Part shown: piece by piece, positions 1 to 7,565 of the stretch | Layout: each line of letters starts with the position of its first letter | How positions within the stretch are numbered: position 1 is the first letter of the stretch | Assembly (NCBI GenBank): GCA_017431755.1 | Contig: JAFRKM010000090.1 | Coordinates: forward strand, 1 to 18,202 | DNA from: Clostridia bacterium | Lineage (GTDB): Bacteria; Bacillota; Clostridia; Oscillospirales; Acutalibacteraceae | Direction: 5' to 3' | Length of the DNA: 18,202 nt | Position numbers and translations under genes: made by a program | The notes under the pieces: generated by a model | The model's database searches: none | Seen by the model: only the letters and a program-made list of their open reading frames with translations | Told to the model about the DNA's origin: nothing

Positions 1-2
1 GG

Positions 3-32
3 TTGATATATCACCCTTATTTATAGTATAAT
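3..32 (+). promoter_or_regulatory. Probable sigma-A promoter for prfA operon
   Basis: A TTGATA -35 box (3-8) and a perfect TATAAT -10 box (27-32) are separated by 18 bases. Transcription would start near base 39, about 30 bases before the prfA start codon. No terminator or gene end is visible between the window edge and prfA, so read-through from upstream cannot be excluded. Call based on sequence match only. Confidence 0.6.
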
Positions 33-70
33 TGAATTAAATATAATATAAAATTTGGAGGAAAGTTAAA

Positions 71-1141
71 TTGTTTAAAAGACTTGAAGCTACCGAAAAA
101 AGATATGTGGAAATAAATAAAAAACTTTGCGATGCGGAAGTTATTTCCGATCAGAACACTTATAAAACATTAATGAAAGAATTTAAAAATTTAACACCCG
201 TTGTAGAAAAATATAGGGAATTAAAAAAAGAAGAGAAAAACCTTAAAGAAGCTAAGGAAATGCTGGAAGAAGGCGGAATAGATAAAGAATTTAAAGAAAT
301 GGCAGAAATGGAAATGGAATCTTCCAAAGAAAAAATAGAAAAGTTTTCGGAAGAGCTTAAAATTTTGCTTTTACCAAAAGACCCGAATGACGACAGAAAC
401 GTTATAATAGAAATCAGGGGCGGAGCTGGCGGTGAAGAAGCTGCTCTGTTTTCTGGAGTTTTATTTAGAATGTATAATATGTATGCTCAAAATAGGCATT
501 GGAAAGTAGAAATTTTGAATGCAAATGAAACGCAGCTTGGCGGATATAAAGAAATAAGCTTTATGATTTCCGGAGAGGGTGCATATTCCAGATTTAAATT
601 TGAAAGTGGTGTTCACAGAGTGCAAAGAGTCCCTGATACAGAGGCTCAAGGCCGCGTTCACACATCAACTGTTACGGTTGCTGTTTTGCCTGAAGCGGAA
701 GATGTTGAAATAGAAATAAATCCATCTGATTTGCAAATAGATACATATCGTGCGGGTGGAGCAGGAGGCCAGCATGTTAATAAAACGGAATCCGCAATTA
801 GAATAACGCATTTACCTACGGGCCTTGTGGTAGAATGTCAAGATGAGCGTAGTCAATATAAGAATAAAGATAAAGCTATGAAAGTTCTTAAATCAAGGCT
901 TTTGGAAGCTAAAAGAGAAGAGCAAGAAAGCGCAGTTGCCGAAGAAAGAAGATTGCAAGTTGGGACTGGTGACCGTTCAGAGCGTATACGTACGTATAAT
1001 TATCCACAAAGTAGAGTTACGGATCATAGGATTGGTTTGACTCTTTATAGATTGGAAGATGTTTTAAATGGCGATTTAGATGAGATTATAGATGCCCTTA
1101 TTACTGCCGACAGAGCTGCTAAACTTGCGGGAAATGAATAG
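71..1141 (+). CDS. prfA: Peptide chain release factor 1 (RF1)
   Basis: Release factor 1 recognises UAA and UAG stop codons in the ribosomal A site and triggers hydrolysis of peptidyl-tRNA. The 356-residue length is normal. A charged helical N-terminal domain (about 1-105) is followed by the codon-recognition region with a P-x-T tripeptide reading PDT at 188-190 in the context HRVQRVPDTEAQGRVHT, which marks RF1 rather than RF2 (SPF). The catalytic GGQ is at 232-234 within RAGGAGGQHVNKTESA. The start is TTG, placed 8 bases after a GGAGG ribosome binding site; no better start lies nearby. It is first in a same-strand run, 16 bases before the Sua5-type gene. The GGQ methyltransferase gene prmC, often found right after prfA in Firmicutes, is not between them. 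Confidence 0.97.
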   Translation: MFKRLEATEKRYVEINKKLCDAEVISDQNTYKTLMKEFKNLTPVVEKYRELKKEEKNLKEAKEMLEEGGIDKEFKEMAEMEMESSKEKIEKFSEELKILLLPKDPNDDRNVIIEIRGGAGGEEAALFSGVLFRMYNMYAQNRHWKVEILNANETQLGGYKEISFMISGEGAYSRFKFESGVHRVQRVPDTEAQGRVHTSTVTVAVLPEAEDVEIEINPSDLQIDTYRAGGAGGQHVNKTESAIRITHLPTGLVVECQDERSQYKNKDKAMKVLKSRLLEAKREEQESAVAEERRLQVGTGDRSERIRTYNYPQSRVTDHRIGLTLYRLEDVLNGDLDEIIDALITADRAAKLAGNE

Positions 1142-1157
1142 TTTGAGGTAAAAGAGC

Positions 1158-2186
1158 ATGGATACATTAATTTTAAACGAAAATGAGGCCGATAAAGCGG
1201 CAGAAATAATCAAAAGCGGTGGGGTTGTTGGTATCCCGACTGAAACAGTTTATGGGTTAGCGGCCAATGCGTTTGATCCTAATGCAATAAAAAAGATTTT
1301 TTTAGCTAAAGGACGCCCTGCGGATAATCCATTAATAGTGCATATTTCAAAAACAGAAGATGTTTTTAAAGTAGTTTCGGAGTTTAATAAAAAAGCAGAG
1401 ATTTTAGCAAAGAATTTTTGGCCGGGTCCGCTTACCATGATATTGCCTAAAAATAAACAAGTTCCAAAGATAGTTACAGCAGGCGCCGATTCCGTGGCGG
1501 TTAGATTTCCATCTCATGTGGTTGCAAGGAAAATAATTGAATTGTCAGGCGTGCCGCTTGTTGCGCCGTCTGCAAATTTATCGGGTAAACCCAGTACAAC
1601 AAGGTTTAGTCATGTTTTGGAGGACTTAAACGGCAAAGTTGATGCCATAATAAATGGTGGGGATTGTAAATTTGGTGTGGAATCAACTGTTATTTCTCTT
1701 TTAGAGAGTACACCTAGAATATTGCGCCCCGGAGCAATTACTCCTGAGCAGATAGAAAAAGTTATTGGTAAAATTAAAATAGATGATTCTGTATTTCATA
1801 AAATAGAAAAAGACAAATCGGTCCTTTCTCCCGGAATTAAATATAAACATTATTCTCCTGATGCTGAGGTTATAATTTTAAAAGGTGAAAAAGAAGATTA
1901 TGCTGATTTTGTAAATAAAACTAATATCAAAAGAAATGATGTTTTGGCGCTTTGTTTTGATGAGGACATACCCTTAATTGATGCTCCATATATATCTTAT
2001 GGCAGTAAAAAAGATTCTCTTTCACAAGCGCATAATATTTTTGATGGGTTGAGAAAAGCTGATAAAATGGGTGCAAAGGCGGTATACGTTCATTATTGTG
2101 ATACTGATGGATTGAGTTTAGCGGTTTATAATAGACTTATTCGTGCGGCTGGATTTAAAATTATAGATTTAAAAAATAAAACATAG
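1158..2186 (+). CDS. L-threonylcarbamoyladenylate synthase (Sua5/TsaC type)
   Basis: The enzyme makes threonylcarbamoyl-AMP from threonine, bicarbonate and ATP, the first step in forming t6A37 on ANN-decoding tRNAs; the TsaB/D/E proteins then transfer the group. The protein is the long two-domain Sua5 form of 342 residues: a YrdC catalytic domain (about 5-205) with GIPTETVYGLA (25-35), KGRPADNPL (51-59), the FWPGPLT loop (87-93), APSANLSG (136-143) and LRPGAI (189-194), then the linker SPGIKYKHYSP (224-234), which in Sua5 closes over the active site, and a C-terminal Sua5 domain (about 235-340). The ATG start follows a GAGGTAAAAGAG ribosome binding site. It lies 16 bases after prfA, a common pairing of translation genes in Firmicutes, and is probably co-transcribed with it. 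Confidence 0.95.
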   Translation: MDTLILNENEADKAAEIIKSGGVVGIPTETVYGLAANAFDPNAIKKIFLAKGRPADNPLIVHISKTEDVFKVVSEFNKKAEILAKNFWPGPLTMILPKNKQVPKIVTAGADSVAVRFPSHVVARKIIELSGVPLVAPSANLSGKPSTTRFSHVLEDLNGKVDAIINGGDCKFGVESTVISLLESTPRILRPGAITPEQIEKVIGKIKIDDSVFHKIEKDKSVLSPGIKYKHYSPDAEVIILKGEKEDYADFVNKTNIKRNDVLALCFDEDIPLIDAPYISYGSKKDSLSQAHNIFDGLRKADKMGAKAVYVHYCDTDGLSLAVYNRLIRAAGFKIIDLKNKT

Positions 2187-2187
2187 T

Positions 2188-2194
2188 GGGGTGA
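2188..2194 (+). promoter_or_regulatory. Ribosome binding site pointing to an AUU start
   Basis: GGGGTGA matches the GGTGA part of the anti-Shine-Dalgarno complement. It lies 6 bases before an ATT codon at 2201 that is in frame with the transglycosylase. No ATG, GTG or TTG lies in frame between this site and a TTG at 2261; a CTG at 2234 is in frame but has no ribosome binding site. Confidence 0.5.
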
Positions 2195-2200
2195 CTAACA

Positions 2201-2764
2201 ATTATAATAAGACTTAACAAAAAAGCTTTAATTCTGATTATATTTGCGGTAGTTTTACCTTTGCTTTTGTTTTGTAGTTCTGTGGCGGTAATTAAATTAA
2301 TTTATCCGTTAAAATATGAAAACATTGTAGAAAAAATGTCGCAAAAGTATAATATTGAAAAGCCGCTTATATATGCTATAATTAAATGTGAGAGTGATTT
2401 TGATGAAAAAGCCGAATCTTCTGCCGGAGCATTAGGATTGATGCAGGTTACACCGGACACATTTAAATGGCTTGAAAAATATACTCAAAATCACTACGAA
2501 TTAAAAGAAGATATGCTTGATCCCGAAAATAACATAGAATGCGGAACGCTTTTTATGTCTATTTTGATAAAAAAGTATAACGATTTAGATGTTTCATTAA
2601 GCGCATATAATGCTGGGATGAAAACAGCGAATAGATGGCTTAAAGACAAAGAAATTTCTACAGATGGGAAAACGCTTGAAAATATTCCATACAGTGAAAC
2701 GAAAAAATATGTTAAAAGAGTTAAATTTGCTTACAAGGTTTATAAATTTATTTATTTTAGATGA
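2201..2764 (+). CDS. Membrane-anchored lytic transglycosylase (SLT domain), likely AUU start
   Basis: The protein is a soluble-lytic-transglycosylase-like enzyme that would cleave the MurNAc-GlcNAc bond of peptidoglycan, forming anhydro-MurNAc, outside the membrane. Numbered from the proposed AUU start (187 residues), it has a basic N-terminus (RLNKK), one hydrophobic segment (about 9-34) acting as anchor or signal, and the SLT fold: catalytic Glu64 in CESDF, GLMQVTP (79-85) and LSAYNAG (133-139). The first conventional start, TTG at 2261, has no ribosome binding site and would begin inside the hydrophobic segment, dropping the basic residues before it. I therefore place the start at ATT 2201, 6 bases after GGGGTGA; an ATA at 2204 or 2207 is less likely. 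The stop codon sits just before the M18 gene, so the two are probably translationally linked. Confidence 0.85.
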   Translation: MIIRLNKKALILIIFAVVLPLLLFCSSVAVIKLIYPLKYENIVEKMSQKYNIEKPLIYAIIKCESDFDEKAESSAGALGLMQVTPDTFKWLEKYTQNHYELKEDMLDPENNIECGTLFMSILIKKYNDLDVSLSAYNAGMKTANRWLKDKEISTDGKTLENIPYSETKKYVKRVKFAYKVYKFIYFR

Positions 2765-2778
2765 AAGGAAGAATTGAA

Positions 2779-4188
2779 ATGAGTTCTAAAATTGGTGAAA
2801 GAAATTTAAGAGAAAAATTATTTTTAAAAAAGGTAAACGGCGGCAAAGAACTGAGTGAAAGCGAAATGAAAAAATGCGATAAATTTAGTCAGGAATATAA
2901 AGATTTTTTAAATAAATCCAAAACGGAACGCGAAAACGTAAATTATATTCTAAAAAAAGCGGTTGGCGCAGGGTTTACAGAGTTTGATAAAGATAAAAAA
3001 TATAAATCTGGTGACAAGGTCTACCATGTGAATCGTGGTAGGGGGCTTATACTTGCTGTAATGGGGGAAAACGGAGTTAAAGAAGGTGCAAAAATTGCCG
3101 TTTCTCATATTGATGCCCCAAGGCTTGATTTAAAACCCAATCCGCTTGTGGAGTCCGGAGAGTTCGCGCTTTTGAAAACGCATTATTATGGTGGAATAAA
3201 AAAATATCAGTGGACGGCAATGCCGCTAGCGCTTCATGGAAGAATTGTAAGGCGAGACGGTACTTTTGTGGATATAGTTTTAGGGGAAAATGAAGATGAA
3301 CCATGTTTTTGCGTTACGGATTTGTTGCCGCATTTAGCAAGAGAACAGATGAACAAAAAAATGAGCCAAGCAATTACCGGTGAAGATCTTAATGCATTGG
3401 TTGGAAGCTTGCCTTTAAAAGACGGAAAAGGTGCAGAACTTGTCAAACTTAATATATTAAAAATGCTAAATGAAAAATATGGCATTGTGGAAGAGGATTT
3501 TATATCTTCAGATTTGGAATTTGTTCCTGCTATGAAATCAAGAGATATTGGTATTGATCGTAGTATGATTGGTGGATATGGCCAAGATGACCGTTCTTGC
3601 ACATATCCTTGCATGGAAGCAATTTTAAACTGCAAAAAACCGCAAAAAACAACCATAGCTGTATTTACTGACAAAGAAGAAACGGGTAGTGACGGAAACA
3701 CAGGCATGCAATCCAAGTTCTTTGAATATTTTGTGCACGATTTATCCAAAATGGACGGGGTAAAACTTCGCCATGTGCTTTCAAAATCAAAATGTCTTTC
3801 CGCAGATGTAAATGCAGCGTATGATCCTACTTATGTAGCTAGCTATGAAATTAATAACAGTTCTTTTATTAATAAAGGTGTTGTTTTAACCAAGTATACA
3901 GGTAGCGGGGGAAAATATGGTACTTCGGATGCTTCTGCTGAATTTACCGGAGAAATTTGTAAATTATTTAACGATAATAAAGTTTTGTGGCAAAGCGGAG
4001 AACTTGGTAAAGTTGATAATGGTGGCGGTGGCACGATTGCAAAGTATATAGCCAACTTAAATGTTGATGTAATTGATATTGGTGTGCCGGTTCTTTCTAT
4101 GCATGCGCCTTTTGAAGTTATTTCAAAGATTGATTTATATATGACTTTTCGCGCTATTGCTGCATTTTTTAGCAATTATGATTTATAA
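2779..4188 (+). CDS. M18 family metalloaminopeptidase
   Basis: This is a dizinc aminopeptidase of the M18 (aspartyl aminopeptidase/LAP4) family. It would remove N-terminal residues, typically acidic or neutral ones, from peptides in the cytoplasm; members form large tetrahedral dodecamers. Numbering from ATG 2779 gives 469 residues. Expected zinc ligands and catalytic residues are visible: His110 in SHIDAPRLD, bridging Asp270 in GQDDRS, the Glu pair 300-301 in TDKEETGS, Asp343 in SADVNAAYD and His442 in MHAPFE. I prefer ATG 2779 to the in-frame ATG 2761 because AGGAAG ends 7 bases before 2779, while 2761 overlaps the previous stop and has no ribosome binding site. It is the last gene of the prfA run, ending before a hairpin terminator. 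The physiological substrate is not evident. Confidence 0.93.
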   Translation: MSSKIGERNLREKLFLKKVNGGKELSESEMKKCDKFSQEYKDFLNKSKTERENVNYILKKAVGAGFTEFDKDKKYKSGDKVYHVNRGRGLILAVMGENGVKEGAKIAVSHIDAPRLDLKPNPLVESGEFALLKTHYYGGIKKYQWTAMPLALHGRIVRRDGTFVDIVLGENEDEPCFCVTDLLPHLAREQMNKKMSQAITGEDLNALVGSLPLKDGKGAELVKLNILKMLNEKYGIVEEDFISSDLEFVPAMKSRDIGIDRSMIGGYGQDDRSCTYPCMEAILNCKKPQKTTIAVFTDKEETGSDGNTGMQSKFFEYFVHDLSKMDGVKLRHVLSKSKCLSADVNAAYDPTYVASYEINNSSFINKGVVLTKYTGSGGKYGTSDASAEFTGEICKLFNDNKVLWQSGELGKVDNGGGGTIAKYIANLNVDVIDIGVPVLSMHAPFEVISKIDLYMTFRAIAAFFSNYDL

Positions 4189-4201
4189 AAAATATTAAAA
4201 A

Positions 4202-4228
4202 ATACTTCCGATAAAAAATCGGGAGTAT
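4202..4228. terminator. Bidirectional rho-independent terminator
   Basis: An 11-bp stem, ATACTTCCGAT with ATCGGGAGTAT (one G-U pair on the + transcript), encloses an AAAAA loop. T-rich sequence follows on the + strand, and A-rich sequence before it becomes U-rich on the - transcript. It lies between convergent genes (M18 peptidase + and radC -), so it can serve both. Confidence 0.8.
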
Positions 4229-4251
4229 ATTTTAGTTTTTGAATTAGCAAT

Positions 4252-4917
4252 TTATATTACTTTACATTCTTTTAGCGAAACAAAATCATGATCTGCAACT
4301 ATTATATGGTCTAAAAAATTAATGTTCATGCTTTGAAAAATGTTAGAGAGTTTGACCGTTGTTTCTATATCTTCCTGGGATGGAACGGCTATTCCACTGG
4401 GATGATTGTGGGCAATAAGGATGGAACTTGCGTTATAAAGAGTAATTAGTTCGATTATTTTTCTTAAATAAATATCTACTGAATTTACGCTTCCTTTATT
4501 GATTATTCCGTCATATATGATTTTGCCTTTTGCGTCCAGCAGCATTATAGCTACTGTTTCTTCCGTTCTGCCAATAAATTTTAGAGCAATCCTTTGGTTT
4601 AAGTCTGATTCGTCTTTATAATTATTTTTTGCGTTATTTTTTCTTTCAATGTATGTTCTTGCAAGTGACGAAATCATTTTTATAAAAATGGCGGCAGATT
4701 CCCCAATACCACTTACTTCTTTAAGTAGGTTAATGGGTGCATCTAAAATGGCGTCGAGTGATCCGAATTTTTCAATTAATAAGTGCGCTATTTCGTTTGT
4801 GTCTTTTCTGGGTATTGCATAAAATAATATGAATTCTAATATTTCATGATCTTCAAAATTATCAAATCCATTTAAAAGAAATTTTTTGCGCATTCTTTCT
4901 CTATGTCCTTGATGCAT
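4252..4917 (-). CDS. radC: RadC/JAB domain protein
   Basis: A RadC-family protein with a JAB1/MPN metalloprotease-like fold. The name comes from an old, since questioned, link to DNA repair, and its true role is unsettled. The 221-residue protein has an N-terminal UPF0758-type region (about 1-90) with a helix-hairpin-helix-like stretch LLKEVSGIGESAA (64-76), then the JAB domain (about 103-221) with the JAMM metal motif His170-x-His172-x7-Ser180-x2-Asp183 in AHNHPSG...PSQED. The position where many RadC proteins carry the JAMM glutamate appears to be Asp136 (IIYDG), by eye alignment. The N-terminus MHQGHRERMRKKF resembles RadC proteins of Oscillospiraceae-type Clostridia. ATG start with AGGA upstream. 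It is a single gene read from its own promoter, divergent to the pseudouridine synthase. Confidence 0.9.
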   Translation of the reverse strand: MHQGHRERMRKKFLLNGFDNFEDHEILEFILFYAIPRKDTNEIAHLLIEKFGSLDAILDAPINLLKEVSGIGESAAIFIKMISSLARTYIERKNNAKNNYKDESDLNQRIALKFIGRTEETVAIMLLDAKGKIIYDGIINKGSVNSVDIYLRKIIELITLYNASSILIAHNHPSGIAVPSQEDIETTVKLSNIFQSMNINFLDHIIVADHDFVSLKECKVI

Positions 4918-4954
4918 TTGTTTCCTGCCTTTCTTTTTAATAATCTATAATAAT

Positions 4955-4983
4955 ATTTTAACATAAAAACGAAATAATTTCAA
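4955..4983 (-). promoter_or_regulatory. Probable sigma-A promoter for radC
   Basis: Read on the - strand, TTGAAA (4983-4978), a 17-base spacer ending in TGT (extended -10) and TAAAAT (4960-4955) form a good sigma-A promoter about 40 bases before the radC start. No equally clear promoter for the divergent + strand gene was found in this 99-base gap. Confidence 0.65.
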
Positions 4984-5016
4984 TTAAATATTTTGCACTG
5001 AAAGGATTTTTTAATA

Positions 5017-6000
5017 GTGAAAAAAATTGTCATAAATAAAAACGACGAAAATAATAGGCTTGATAAGTTTATTATGAAACTGTTGCCTTCGTTTCCGGAA
5101 AGAATGATGTACAAAAGCATTAGAAAGAAAAGAATAAAAGTAAATGGCAAAAAATCTGAGATTTCATACAGGCTAAAAGAAGGTGATGTTTTAGAGCTTT
5201 ATATAAATGATGAATTTTTTGAAAAAAACACAAAAGAAGATGATTTTAAATTTGCACCCGTAAATTTAGATATCGTTTATGAAGACGAGAATATTATAAT
5301 TATAAACAAAAAAGCCGGGCTGATTGTTCACCCGGATAAAAATTGTAAAGTGGATTGCCTTATTAACAGAATAAAAAATTATCTTTTTAAAAAAGGTGAA
5401 TATGACCCCGAAAACGAAAATTCTTTCAGCCCTGCGCTTGCTAACAGAATAGACAGAAATACGCAGGGTATGGTAATTGCTGCCAAAAATGCGCAGTCGC
5501 TTAGAGAGCTTAATAAAAAAATTAAAAGCCGAGAAATTCATAAATTTTACTTGACGATTGTGTGTGGTGTTGTAAAAAAAGAGGAAGATACATTGACGGC
5601 TTTTTTAGATAAAAATAAAGATAAAAACAAAGTTTACATAAAAAATAAAAATGCGGATCTAAAAAAATATAAAACTATAATTACCAGATATAGAGTTTTA
5701 AAGCGTTCACAAAAATTTACACTATTAGAAGTAAGCCTTTTAACAGGCCGTACACATCAAATCAGGGCGCATTTTGCATCAATTGGTTATCCGTTACTTG
5801 GAGACGGAAAATACGGAAAAAATATTATAAATAAAGAATTAAAATATAAATATCAAGCGCTTTGCGCTTATAAAATACATTTTGATTTTAAAGATTCAGA
5901 TGGTTTTTTAAATTATTTAAATGGTAAAATATTTGAAATAAAACATGAAAATATTTGGTTTGTAGAAGATTTTAACAGTAGAATTTTGAAAAATTATTAA
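5017..6000 (+). CDS. RluA-family rRNA pseudouridine synthase
   Basis: The enzyme would isomerise specific uridines to pseudouridine in structured RNA, most likely 23S rRNA. The 327-residue protein has an N-terminal S4 RNA-binding domain (about 2-68, with RLDKFI and RIKVNGK) and a RluA catalytic domain (about 85-300). Catalytic Asp146 lies in ANRIDRNTQGMVIAAKN; the usual HRLD is NRID here, a change that many Firmicutes paralogues share. The RluA signature GRTHQIRAH is at 244-252. The S4 domain points to the RluC/RluD side of the family, but the modified position cannot be read from sequence. The start is GTG, 8 bases after AAAGGA. Its stop overlaps the stop of the convergent SpoIIM-like gene. 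Confidence 0.92.
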   Translation: MKKIVINKNDENNRLDKFIMKLLPSFPERMMYKSIRKKRIKVNGKKSEISYRLKEGDVLELYINDEFFEKNTKEDDFKFAPVNLDIVYEDENIIIINKKAGLIVHPDKNCKVDCLINRIKNYLFKKGEYDPENENSFSPALANRIDRNTQGMVIAAKNAQSLRELNKKIKSREIHKFYLTIVCGVVKKEEDTLTAFLDKNKDKNKVYIKNKNADLKKYKTIITRYRVLKRSQKFTLLEVSLLTGRTHQIRAHFASIGYPLLGDGKYGKNIINKELKYKYQALCAYKIHFDFKDSDGFLNYLNGKIFEIKHENIWFVEDFNSRILKNY

Positions 6001-6605
6001 AACTCAAAAAATCTTGAAAACATAGCCACAAAACAGGTGTCTACTATTGCAGAAATAGGAAGCAAAGCGAGGCTGAATTTGGAGTTTTTTAAATGGAACA
6101 AAAAGCAGCTGAATAGATTTTGATTATTTGCATGAGGGAAAAGTGTTTTTGCAAATTTAACTGAGAATTTAAATGCTTCTGCAGAAAATAAAATTATACT
6201 AAGTAGCGCGATGAACATTCCCGGTAACATTATAAGTATGTAAAAAGCGATTCCTTTAAGGCCATAGATCAAATATAAATATCCCGTTGTTAACCCAATA
6301 CTAAAGCCTCTGAAAAATATTATAAGCGGTATTAATCCGCTGCCCCAAAAAGAAAGTGCGGAGAATTCTAATAATAAAATAATAAAAAACAAATTTGAAA
6401 GTGAAGAGATAAATACGTCTAGTCCGGGTTTATCAATAATTTCTTTAAAGTTATTTAAGAATAAAAAATCTATTTTATGTAGAATATCAAGATTTATTTC
6501 ATGAACTGAAAGTGAACCGAGTACCATCCCTAAAATTAGTAAAATAACCATAGCTATAATAGATTTGTTATTTTTACTAAAGCTAATAATTTCATATTTT
6601 TCCAA
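5997..6605 (-). CDS. spoIIM: Stage II sporulation protein M-like membrane protein
   Basis: SpoIIM is the membrane scaffold of the DMP complex (with the peptidoglycan hydrolases SpoIID and SpoIIP) that drives engulfment of the forespore. This 202-residue protein has four to five hydrophobic segments (about 14-32, 68-84, 88-112, 117-141 and 177-196) and the family's glycine-rich FFRGFSIGLTTGYL stretch (97-110) after a helix. Assignment rests on overall pattern, length and the sporulation genes nearby; a wider DUF95 relative is the alternative. The start is uncertain. TTG 6605 is the first conventional codon but has no ribosome binding site. A good AAAGGAG site lies upstream at 6646-6652 and the frame stays open to 6665, so an AUU at 6629 or another non-standard start may be used. 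It overlaps the convergent pseudouridine synthase by 4 bases, with no terminator between them. Confidence 0.75.
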   Translation of the reverse strand: MEKYEIISFSKNNKSIIAMVILLILGMVLGSLSVHEINLDILHKIDFLFLNNFKEIIDKPGLDVFISSLSNLFFIILLLEFSALSFWGSGLIPLIIFFRGFSIGLTTGYLYLIYGLKGIAFYILIMLPGMFIALLSIILFSAEAFKFSVKFAKTLFPHANNQNLFSCFLFHLKNSKFSLALLPISAIVDTCFVAMFSRFFEF

Positions 6606-6722
6606 AAAAGATATTGTGTTTTTTAAAATACTTTTCTTGTTCCTACTCCTTTTATTTGTTACTTCTTAAAAATATTTGGTAGTAATAATATGATTTTTAA
6701 AATGAATATATGTCCAAAAAAT

Positions 6723-6749
6723 AAATCCCCGGAGTTAAACCGGGGATTT
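6723..6749. terminator. Strong bidirectional rho-independent terminator
   Basis: A 10-bp GC-rich stem (AAATCCCCGG with CCGGGGATTT) encloses a 7-base loop. Six Ts follow on the + strand, and TTTATTTTTT follows on the - strand. It lies 12 bases past the stop of the unknown 255-residue gene, so its natural role is to end that - strand transcript before the SpoIIM-like gene. Confidence 0.85.
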
Positions 6750-6761
6750 TTTATATATTAA

Positions 6762-7529
6762 TTATTGTTGATTCTGTAGTTGTTGGGCTTTCATAGCTTT
6801 TACAAACAAAGATGGCTTTTTAACTTTTTCTGGTTTTACTTTTTTACCTTTGTATTTTTTGGCATGTTCCCATGCAGATTTTAATTCGTCGCTTAACGAT
6901 TCAGAAAATTTTATATTTTCTGAATCTAAACCGTTTAAGATAACCATTGTAATTATGCTTCTTATGTTTAGCCCTGATGTTTTATAAAGTTCACTTAAAG
7001 TTTTACTAAGCTTATTTAGTTTAGATTTATTGGTTTCGGTTTTTATGTAGTTGTTAATAGACGGTAAAATAAATTCTTTTGCAAAAGTGGCTTCTCTAAA
7101 GCTTTCGTATGTTTCTTTTTCATTTTGTATTTTTTCTTTAAGCTCGGGAAAAAACGTTGCCATTCTGTTGGCAAAAAATAGTCCAGAATTATTATTCCCC
7201 GAAGAATCCTTCTTTTTTATTTGATTTATTACTGTTTTTGTTTTTCCAGCAATAGATTCTATAAAATCTTCGGCAATTAATTTTGCGTCCTTTTGCGTAG
7301 AGTTTTTATTATCAAGTAGCCAGGAGGATATATTTTTTTCTTCTTTTGTTTCGTTTGATATTGCTTTTAAACTTACCTTTTTTTCTTTTTCATTGTATAA
7401 GATTTCATAAGTTAGATCTTCTTTTACGATTTTAAAAGAAGTTTCTGATGTTTTTTCTGTTTTTAATTTTTTCATTTTTTCATTTTTAAGTATTTCTTCG
7501 TATATTACTTCAAAATAATTTTTTCCCAA
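6762..7529 (-). CDS. Uncharacterised basic protein next to spoIVB
   Basis: I do not recognise this family. The 255-residue product has no signal peptide or membrane segment and is very rich in lysine and glutamate. The N-terminal part (about 1-75) has alternating hydrophobic strands (FKIVKEDLTYEILYNEKEKKVSLKAIS), suggesting a beta-rich domain. The rest looks mostly helical, with an aromatic stretch FFANRMATFFPELKEKI around residues 118-134. The tail from about 225 is basic and ends in Gln/Asn. Charge suggests nucleic-acid or cytoplasmic protein contact, but that is only inference. Start TTG 7529 is 9 bases after AGGAG. It has its own promoter and terminator, so it is a single-gene unit divergent to spoIVB. 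Base composition matches its neighbours, giving no sign of recent transfer. Confidence 0.75.
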   Translation of the reverse strand: MGKNYFEVIYEEILKNEKMKKLKTEKTSETSFKIVKEDLTYEILYNEKEKKVSLKAISNETKEEKNISSWLLDNKNSTQKDAKLIAEDFIESIAGKTKTVINQIKKKDSSGNNNSGLFFANRMATFFPELKEKIQNEKETYESFREATFAKEFILPSINNYIKTETNKSKLNKLSKTLSELYKTSGLNIRSIITMVILNGLDSENIKFSESLSDELKSAWEHAKKYKGKKVKPEKVKKPSLFVKAMKAQQLQNQQ

Positions 7530-7565
7530 AATATCCAGCTCCTAATTTATAATGTTTGTATTTTA

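Noticed and set aside
3234..3749. A 171-codon reading frame on the - strand inside the M18 gene
   Set aside because: It is antisense to a gene with all expected metal ligands, has no ribosome binding site, and its composition mirrors the coding strand. Other long antisense frames in the window (for example inside rny, fakA and recG) were rejected for the same reason.
6663..6715. A sigma-E type promoter for the SpoIIM-like gene (ATATATT and CATATTAT on the - strand)
   Set aside because: The spacing is about 12 bases instead of 14-15, and the -10 box has two mismatches.
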